Assembly (NCBI GenBank): GCA_021234155.1
Contig: JAJEKV010000062.1
Span: forward strand, 4,407,025-4,471,024
DNA: 64,000 nt
Direction: 5' to 3'
Origin: Isoetes taiwanensis
Taxonomy: Eukaryota > Streptophyta > Lycopodiopsida > Isoetales > Isoetaceae
How positions within the stretch are numbered: position 1 is the stretch's first letter; every line of letters starts with the position of its first letter. The notes under the pieces are model-generated. The model was not told the origin of the DNA and did not search any database. It saw only the letters and a list, made by a program, of their open reading frames with translations. The translations under genes and the position numbers were made by a program. Below, one piece after another: positions 56,067 to 64,000 of this stretch.

Positions 56067-57099
56067 ATCACGAAAGAGAATCACCGCAATATCAAATACT
56101 TGGCACAAGGACCATAAGTTACTGCACGAGGGCTCAAGATTAACAAGAACAAGAATACTAGAAGTTACTTCCTAGTAGGGACAAAGACATGAGAGCAAAG
56201 AACAAAATGACCAAACAAGGAACTATCTAAAAATACTTAGGAGCCCAAAGGCACAAGGGGGTGGGAGGGGGGGCAAGCGACCTAATGAGGAGAGGCTTGA
56301 GAACGGCTGATAGAGACAAAAGGAGAAAAACAGACTTAAATACTCCAAAGGGAACACTCTAAAGAGGACACGTCAACTAGCCTCAAGAAGCGGATTTATC
56401 TGCTTATCTCGAAACGCAGATAAATCTACTTCTAGAGCCTAGTTGAACTCCAACACAAACCAACAACCATGCTGAAAAAAGAGGCAGTAAAACTAGATAG
56501 TGACCACATCCTTGCATCTAGAATGCTAGGTAGCAATCAACATGCCCAGTGCAACTGTGATGTAGATAAGGGAAGAGAAACGAGCATGGATCTCATCTCT
56601 AAGCTCTAAAGTGGAATGAAGTCTAAAGGCCAGATCCAAGGAAGACGAATGAACCAAAGAGAATCAATAAGCACACAAAATGAAATAAAGACAAACTAAC
56701 GAGTACATGCAAGATAACCAAAAGATTCGAAGCCACCTATAAATACAAAAGGAGCAGGGGAAAAAGCAGCAAGACATTGAGAGGAGTACACAAAGCAGGT
56801 CCCAACAACTAATAGCACAAAAGGAACACTAAATAGAGATGGAACAAATGCTAAAAACCAAATGGAAATCACATACGACCTCCAACTGCAAGAGAGCAAG
56901 TATAAAAGAAGACATGTAAAACACGTTAAGAGCACAAAACTACCAGTATAATACCACTTCTCCAAACTAAACAAGGCCTAAGACTACAAAGCTTTAGAAT
57001 AACACAGCACCAAAATAGAAACCAGATCAGTGCAACTCGAAGCATACTCAAAACACCACACAGATCAAAATCTACAAAACTGAGCTACGCATCCATAAG
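56067..57099. other. Purine-rich DNA, no supported gene
   Basis: A-rich on the plus strand, the mirror of the T-rich DNA left of the inverted repeat. Contains a G-rich run (GGGGGTGGGAGGGGGGG, about 56258). No gene features. Confidence 0.3.
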
Positions 57100-59535
57100 G
57101 ACTAGTTTGAGAAGGCAAACCACAGGGGCTGCAACCACCTTCCCCCGCAATCACTGGTTCGATGACGAATGTCGGGAGCTGAAACGATGGCTCCGCCAAG
57201 TGCTGGACCCCACCATTTGCCCGCAGGCCGTCCGTCAATACCGCTCTTTCCTCAAGACCAAGAAAGCCAGGTACCTTGCGGAGCACCAGCAACAGATGTT
57301 TGGTCTACTAGACCGCCACCCTAGGACCTTCTGGAGAAAGGTCTTGAGTAAGCCCGCATTACACCCACAGAAATATTACCCCTAACAATGGGTGAGATAC
57401 TTGCAAAGCACCGATGACCCAATGGGAAGCCGGGCACCAGTATTCTCCATGAGGCAAGTGCCTAGCACCGGTCATTACCGGGGATGTCATAATGGGCCTG
57501 CAACGCCGCTAATCGGAAGGCAGCCAGATTTGATGGTATGCGGCGAGCTTCTCAAATGGGCGGGCCCCAATGGTGCCTGTTCTCACAAAGACTCTTCAAC
57601 AGGGCATTGCAAGAAGGCTTCCCCAAGACCGACTACCGGTGAGTTGTGCCCATATACAAAGCATGGGACCCCCACGTTGACCAACTATCGCACCATTATG
57701 AGGATGGAGAAGTGTGGGCTCACGCTTGCAGAGCTTCCTCCCGCATTCTACTATTGACCATATCTTCACTCTGCGAACACTCATAGAGGATAGCCTAATC
57801 AACGCCCGAATCTGCATCTTGTTGCTTTGTGGATTTCGCAAAGCTTTTGACACGCTGCCTCCTGATAAGTTGTGGGACAGATTGAGACAAAATTAGGGGA
57901 CCCCGGCCGACTTGCGTGCGCTATATACGCACTATACGAGGCTTGCTCCTGGCCGTCTCACACCGTCGGGGAGCCCGTTGTTAGTAGCATTAGGGTGCAC
58001 CAGGGCTGCCCTCTATCCCCGGCTCTTCGGCTTGTACATTGACCAGCTAGAAGAATGGCTAGCGGAACGCACGGGGAGGGGGGGGGAGGCACTCAATTGA
58101 TGCACCACATAATCCGCAACTCATATATGCCGATGATGTTGACCGCCGCATATACCCCGGAGGACATGCAACGCCACCGGATGCTTTGGACACTTTCCCG
58201 CCAATTCACCGACATGAGAGTTAACTTGGCCAAGACAAGGGTGCCGCTGGTCCCATCATCCCAAAGACTCCACGCCTTCCCTCATTCACTTACCGGGGCG
58301 TGTAGTGGAGGTGGCTCACCTTTATAAGTATATGGGCATTGAGTTTTCTACTACCACACACCGGGATGCATCCATCGTTTACGGGTCACCGCAGTCGGAA
58401 AGCCCCCAGATGCAATGCAAAACAACAAATACCACAAGGCCTGGTCAGATGCATGGGGTCACCAGCACACTTGTTCGGGGCCTTGGTTGAACCGGTCCTC
58501 CTCTATGGGGCGTAGTGTGGGGGCGGTGATATCCCTCACCACTTGGAACGATCTAGAGCAGTAATGGGCCTTCTTGGCCCGCACCGGGAGTGAAGTCCAC
58601 GGTCCCATATCGAGATCTTGCTCCGGGAGACAGGCTTCCTTCCATTCTGAGGGGGTCGCTGAACGTCACATTATTTACTTCCAAAAGGTGGTGGCTATGG
58701 ATGAAGCCCAAACCGCCCAACCTTGCTTTTGGCGTGGGCGATGGGCCCGCGATCGACTCAAAGCCTCTTTGGAAAGACAAGCAAGCCCGGTGGTTCTCGC
58801 TATGGAATGTGCGAGGCAATACGATGTGGACCAAAGGTGCATACACCGAAGGAACGCTACCGCCTTGAAGCAAGATTTCGGATGCTTGCTTCATGGCCAA
58901 GCTTTGGGATCTGAGAGGCCCCGGCTCACATGTCAAGGTGGCAAATTATCGACAACAAAGTTAATCCCATGCTCACAAGGGGCCCACACCACTACCTCGC
59001 ACCCATCTACCCATGAAAAAGTGCGGGTGATTGCTTCCATTCGCCGCAGTGCACACCACCTCCGCATTGAGACGGGGAGATGGATTCGGGAGCCGCGTGA
59101 GGACAGAGTCCGTCCGTCTTTGTCCAACGGGGTGCCATTGAGGATGAAAGTCACGCCCTCCGGGCTGTCCAAATACCCCAAAGATATCCTGGGCTCGATG
59201 CGCTCGGTTAGTTGTGCCCCATTAGGCCTTGCATGAGCTACCGAGCACGGCCTCTCGTAGGCTTGTTGGGATCGTACCTCCGGGAGGTAATGGATCACGC
59301 GGACTTCGCTTATGCCCCCGTCCGGCATTAACCTCACCGTACTTGTGATTATGTATATAACTGTGCAATATGTCAGCATCCTTATTGCTACTAAGGTTTT
59401 TCCCCCGAAAACCCTTCGGGGCGGGGGTTTTTTAATCCTGGTAGTAATACGCCTGCTGCTCTCTCTTTGTACTTGGGTCCCATAGGCCAGTTGGTCTCCG
59501 TGGACGATAAAATCATATTCTATTCTATTCTATTC
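57100..59535 (+). mobile_element. LINE copy 3 (same family as copies 1 and 2)
   Basis: 5'-truncated in the EN-RT linker: FPRNHWFDDECRELKRWLRQ (about 57140), DRHPRTFWRKVLSKP. The early RT has ILLLCGFRKAFDTLPPDKLW (about 57820). Later blocks are RLFGLYIDQLEEWL (about 58020), a damaged catalytic region around NSYMPMMLTAAYTPEDMQRH, and TDMRVNLAKTRV. The C-terminal zinc-finger region is near 59110-59180. The 3' UTR holds the hairpin module (59384-59448), CCATAGGCCAGTTGGTCTCC, GTGGACGATAAAA and a TTCTA tail (59518-59535). Many frameshifts. Confidence 0.8.
59384..59448 (+). ncRNA. Structured hairpin module, copy 4
   Basis: ATTGCTACTA (59384-59393) pairs fully with TGGTAGTAAT (59439-59448), allowing two G-U pairs. 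The core is GGTTTTTCCCCCGAAAACCC then TTCGGGGCGGGGGTTTTTT. It lies in the 3' UTR of LINE copy 3. Confidence 0.7.
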
Positions 59536-59637
59536 TTTCCTTGCCCATTGCTTCCCTCCCTTCCCGCCCTTTTATGTTGTTTGTGTTCGTCTTTTTTCCA
59601 TATGTTTCTGTTCTATACTGCCTCTATGTATTTTATT

Positions 59638-59727
59638 CCACCCGTGGGGTGTTACTATTTTTTCCACCAGCTTGGTGGTGCTATATTCCACCCACTGGGT
59701 GACGCTGTTTATTTCCACCCGCAGGGT
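59638..59727 (+). repeat. Four CCACCC...GGGTG mini-hairpins
   Basis: CCACCCGTGGGGTG (59638), CCACCAGCTTGGTGG (59664), CCACCCACTGGGTG (59688) and CCACCCGCAGGGT (59715), about 25 bp apart. The second copy changes both stem sides together (ACCA/TGGT). Inverted relatives lie at 9818-9860. Confidence 0.7.
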
Positions 59728-59933
59728 AACGCTCTTTTTTCCATTCTTTGTCTCCATCCTCTCATCTCGATTTTTGTCGTTGATTCGACGCACTTGCCCT
59801 GCTTGTTCCTTTTCCCTAACCATTAATGGGTGTTTATAATGTTTGTTATATTTGCAGACATTCTATTCCCAGGTTTACTCCCCTCTGGACCGCTCCTTTT
59901 TTCGTTCTCCAGATATCCCTCAAGGTTGTTGTC

Positions 59934-60004
59934 GACATTTTCTCATTAGGGTTTTCCTCAAAAACCCGAAAGGGCGGGGTTTTTCATCCCGATGAGAAGG
60001 TGTC
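59934..60004 (+). ncRNA. Structured hairpin module, copy 5
   Basis: GACATTTTCTCAT (59934-59946) pairs with ATGAGAAGGTGTC (59992-60004) over all 13 positions, two of them G-U. The core is AGGGTTTTCCTC-AAAAACCCGAAAGGGCGGGGTT. Copy 1 at 9.6 kb has the same core and an unrelated but also complementary outer stem. Confidence 0.7.
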
Positions 60005-60009
60005 ACTCG

Positions 60010-63000
60010 TACCCTTTTGCTTGCCTCAGCCTCCATTATTGTTTCTTTCTCATGAGGCAGCTCGATGATGTTCCTATGGTCAGCTCCCCACACATTCCTT
60101 CAAACCATTGCATATTGCTGCTGTGATGAATGACAAGCCTATCTATCGGCCGGTTTTGTGTTCTATGCGAGTCCCTTCCCAGAATGTATGAGCTAATGTA
60201 TAAGTTTCCTGATTTATAAAGTGCATGATATAAGCTTGTTTGACAAATAACAGTATGCTGCACTATAAGAAATGAGTAGAGGCTGATAGCAATAGTATGT
60301 TGCATTGTAAGAATTGACAAATTTCGTATGGATATCTGACCTCCTCTACTACGATTGTCCTTTGATGGAATGTCTGCTTTAGATCTGCCTTGTATGGTTT
60401 ATTCGAGCAGCGCCACATCTATTTAGTTGGAATAATTGCCTTCACATGCATAATGGAAATGCAAAATCTGGCTCTTACCAGTGAAACCCTAGGATGTCTT
60501 CTAGGAAAATATGATTCAAGGAATCTAAAGCGAAGGTTTATATAGATTTAAAAAAGAGCATGTTATTGGAAGGATTGCCTTTTGAGGTTGCTTAGTGTTA
60601 TCTATAAATAAGTGCTATGTATGTATTGCATTTTCTGACAAGTCAACTTACAGATAAGTTACCAAGAACTTGATTAACAAAAAATACAAGTTGATACATA
60701 TTTTGACATGATATGCTAGTAAGGATCTTGGCTTATACGATGTAATTCATAACCTCAACATTCCTTTGAATTGATAAGCACCTTGATGAAGGTATCCGCC
60801 ATTTGTTTTTGATAGATACATATTGCAGATTCAAGAATCTACCTTGGTCAAATGGAAATGAAATTTATATGACTATGAACGGTTGCATGATTTGCCAACT
60901 TGAGCATACTTTAAATTATCATGGTCGGGAGAAACCTTATTGTGCTAAATGAATGGTGACAATGGACATTTACTGAGCTACAAAGAAGAGAACTTCTATT
61001 TCTAGCTACAAATATCATTTTTTATCTCCCAGACTAGTAGCTTCCTTAGCCCTTCCAATGTTTTCTGCCACAAATCTTCCTGCACATTCTTATGAATGCT
61101 CAATTTTCTGTAATCAGAAGTGAAGCAAGGTCAATTCAAAGACACTATGTAGTAATTAAAAACCTACATCATGCTTCAAGCCTCATTTGCAGCCATCTAT
61201 AATTGTATTGCTTCAAAATTTGTAATGCAATTTTGTATGTATGTTTATGCATTGCACTGTAAAGAAATAGACTGGTCTGTCAAGAAAGGAGAAAAATGGA
61301 TTGTGCTTTTATGTTTTCTTTATACTCATCATATTAGCTAAAATTGGAAACCTTATATATTTCGTGAGTGAAACTTTGGAAACCTTCATTTTAACTTGTT
61401 ATATATATCCCTCTGAGTCGCAATTGACAGTTTTTAACTAAGATGATAAAGCAAGCATGTTATTTCATGTTGCAAAGTTGTTAAAATTTGTAGGTATTAA
61501 TAACACGAGGGATTAGCATTGTCGGTTGTATGGAATTTGTCGAAAGCTCAAACCTTTTATGAGTGTTGCTCCACTTTTCTGATCAAAAGTCCACTTTTCT
61601 GACCCCAAACATGTGTTGAACCTAGTCTTTTATTGTGAATAGACAGTTCTGTGCATGGGTGAGTGTTTCTTATATCTGAAGCATAACGACTTGTCTTCAA
61701 TCATCCCTTCTAAGCTGATTGAATCTATCAAGTAGCACTTGCTAGATCTAGTTGTATTTGGTGGCCTTTACGATCTGCTTTCATTATTTTTTTTCAAGCC
61801 ATTATCCAAAGAATACCAAGTTAACTAATTAGAGATTCAGAACACATGTGAGAGCTTCAGTTGGCGTATCTGCTGCAAATGAAAATTCAACACATGTAAG
61901 GGCTTTAGTTGGCTTATCTACTATAAATGACAAATTCATTCTCCAAGTATGATGTCTTCTTGTATATTCTATGCCTCCCCAAAAAATTCTCCTTAGCATA
62001 TACTAAGTCCATATGGTTCTAGATAGATATCCTAATAGACAACTAACATCTTTGTAAGTTTTACAAAGTTGTTATGCAGCTGTTTCTGAAAGAAATAAGT
62101 AGGCTGCCTCCTTATATGTAATGATGCAAAAGAAGGCTCTAGGGAATAATTTAGAATATAAGAAATAATTTAGAGCATATATTTAGTGCTCTAATTGTGA
62201 TGTGATGTGTCCTGCGGGACATGATTCTATGCTAAGATACATATCTTGTATGTCTGCCTCAGTCTCAACATTTTGTTACGAACTTATATTGCCTGAAAAA
62301 GGTACAAAGTAAATTGAGAACACAAATCATAATTGTGGCGTTAATGTCTTCGTTTGAACTGTGGTATGCCTTGATATATGGTGGTTGGACATCATTGCTT
62401 GTGAGGAAATCAATTGCAAAACCACTGCGGCACAAGCATGGCATCAAGGCAAATAAATTTCCATGGAGGGAGTATGGAGAGTTTAACGTGTTTGCATTTC
62501 TACATGATTTTTAACCTTACCCAAAGGCAAATCCGTACTGGCCATTAGCACATGCCTTCTTCACATATAATGGTCCTAATATCAGAGATAGAGTTCTGGC
62601 TTTTGCTTTCCAACATAATCGATAAGAAGCGGCTTAGAGTTACTATATTTTGCTTCAATATAATCAACTTTACTAAATATTTAAAAATCAACATTTCATT
62701 TGCCTAACTATAGATGCATATTCTATTTAATAGCTACCATAGTGGTTTTCATTGTTTTGATCCAGTTTTTAACATACAAGGGCTAGTTTGAATTCACTAA
62801 TCCAACTTATTCAAATGCAAAATTGTATCCAAGCCTAAAACTGCTTAAGCCTACTGTTGTGCCTTTTTGCTAGTTATTTTTTATATAAAGGTTCCTCCTT
62901 TATATTTTAATGATCCAGCTTTTTCTATTATAAGCTTGATGCTGTAGTAATGTCTTTTCGACCCCTAGATATTTTAATGGTCCATCCAAAAAAAGATAAC

Positions 63001-64000
63001 TCTTTTGATTAAAAACTTTTTCCTCCAACCAAATTTAAAAAAAAAAAAAAAAAAAAAACATTTGCCAACGTAATTAGGCGAGAAATGTTTCTGAAAAAAC
63101 AAATGAAGCTTGTTAAAACTTGTTAAGGAATGTACTAAAATGACCGTAGCCTTCTGATATCCCTTTTGCTATTTTTTTTTTTTCAGAGATCTTTGTTTCG
63201 GTGTGCTTTTTATATTAAGTGTTTGAATATATGGTTTGAACAGAAGCATAAAATTAGCTTATTTTAATATGTGGCCATTTTGTCAGGTCAAAAATGACAG
63301 TCCAACTATGAAATGGATTACAGTAAGCTGACGACAAGGCAAGGCAGCTTCCTGCGACGAGCTGCACATGGGTTGCCCCTTCCCTTTTGGAAAATCTTTG
63401 CACAGCGATCCAAAAATGCCAGTAAAACATACATGCAGAAAAGTTGCTTGACAACAATATTGTTAATACTGGATCTTTTTGTTGCCTATGAATTAAACAA
63501 CTATAGGCGACCATGCATAAGGTACAACAATTGATGTATAACTTGACAACTCAAAAAGAATCATGCAATTCACGTGAAAAACACTTGTTTTTTCCATAGC
63601 TAAGGCATCCATCACAATATAACAGGCACAATAATCAAACATACCAGTTATAGTTTTGGAGACAAAAGTCCTTTTGACTATGAATTTGGTACCTTGAAGT
63701 GAGTGGCTACTTTGTCACACCGATTTCAAGGTCTATGGTACGGGTTTTTCAAATGCATTGTCAATTGAACTTTTGGCTAAAGTCATTGTCTATACAACTT
63801 TTTGTTGGATATTTTGCTAGTACACCTTTGAATCCAATGCTACTGCATCATGAAAAGTTCCATGATTCCAAATTTAGATTCAAACATGGCTAGTTTGCAC
63901 ACAAGGTTATTTTAGGTAAGGGTTGTAATATGAAGGAATCATTTTCAAAAAAAGTTGAATATCGGGTGACGATGAACATGTAGTAGACATCATTTTGATA
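60010..64000. other. AT-rich DNA, no supported gene
   Basis: Long AT-rich stretch with A/T runs (63039-63058, 63171-63182). The frame at 62314-62514 (MRTQIIIVALMSSFELWYAL) and others have no recognisable family or splice context. It could be intron or intergenic DNA. Confidence 0.3.

Noticed and set aside
54345-56175. Matching open frames of 70-150 codons on both strands
   Set aside because: They recur only because the DNA is an inverted duplication; no frame has protein-family features and composition is repeat-driven.

Overview
The window looks like nuclear DNA of a land plant with a large, transposon-filled genome. The evidence is a chromodomain-bearing Ty3/gypsy retrotransposon, L1-like LINEs, a plant-type Helitron, LTR elements primed by an initiator-Met-like tRNA site, and coding stretches bordered by GT/AG splice-like signals. 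Degenerate DUF7869-type and ParB-like genes lean towards a seed-free plant (fern, lycophyte or bryophyte), but that is inference. No single-copy host gene is certain. Nearly all recognisable coding sequence belongs to mobile elements, much of it broken by stops and frameshifts.

Layout. 1-2.3 kb: A-rich DNA with a possible two-exon gene and a decayed GIY-YIG endonuclease. 2.4-3.8 kb: the 5' part of a LINE on the minus strand, ending in a C-run and A-tail. 4-10.9 kb: mostly anonymous, with a structured hairpin module at 9.6 kb. 11.1-13.0 kb: LINE reverse transcriptase, plus strand. 14-14.8 kb: a minisatellite and a MITE. 15.4-18.7 kb (minus) and 20.2-24.4 kb (plus): two degenerate genes facing away from each other across an intergenic region full of AAATGGCGCC palindromes. 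24.9-25.9 kb: a LINE 3' end with poly(A). 26.4-30.3 kb: a Helitron with both termini. 30.6-32 kb: a tandem duplication and a possible host exon.

32.2-47.5 kb is the core of the window. An outer LTR element (A, plus strand) has an apparently non-coding interior, hairpin-rich at both ends. A chromovirus (B, minus strand, 33615-46295) is nested in it, flanked by the 5-bp target duplication GTGTC. B carries RT, RNase H, integrase and a chromodomain in the expected orientation. Its gag-protease segment and an intact 466-codon ORF of unknown function lie inverted. Directly downstream of its primer-binding site is a decayed ORF whose C-terminal part is a histone H3 core domain. A retrotransposon carrying both a chromodomain (a probable histone reader) and its own H3-like protein is the most unusual system here.

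47.5-60 kb: three LINE copies of one family, one of them inserted in the reverse orientation inside another, a complex inverted repeat (53.9-56.1 kb), and more copies of the hairpin module. Across the window five copies of that module have different outer-stem sequences that still pair, which points to a conserved RNA structure. 60-64 kb is AT-rich with no gene I can support.

Caution: B's two LTRs are almost identical over the last ~280 bp but differ heavily over the remaining ~1.3 kb, with the differences clustered at CAG/CTG-type sites. That suggests local sequence-quality problems, so some frameshifts reported here may not be real.
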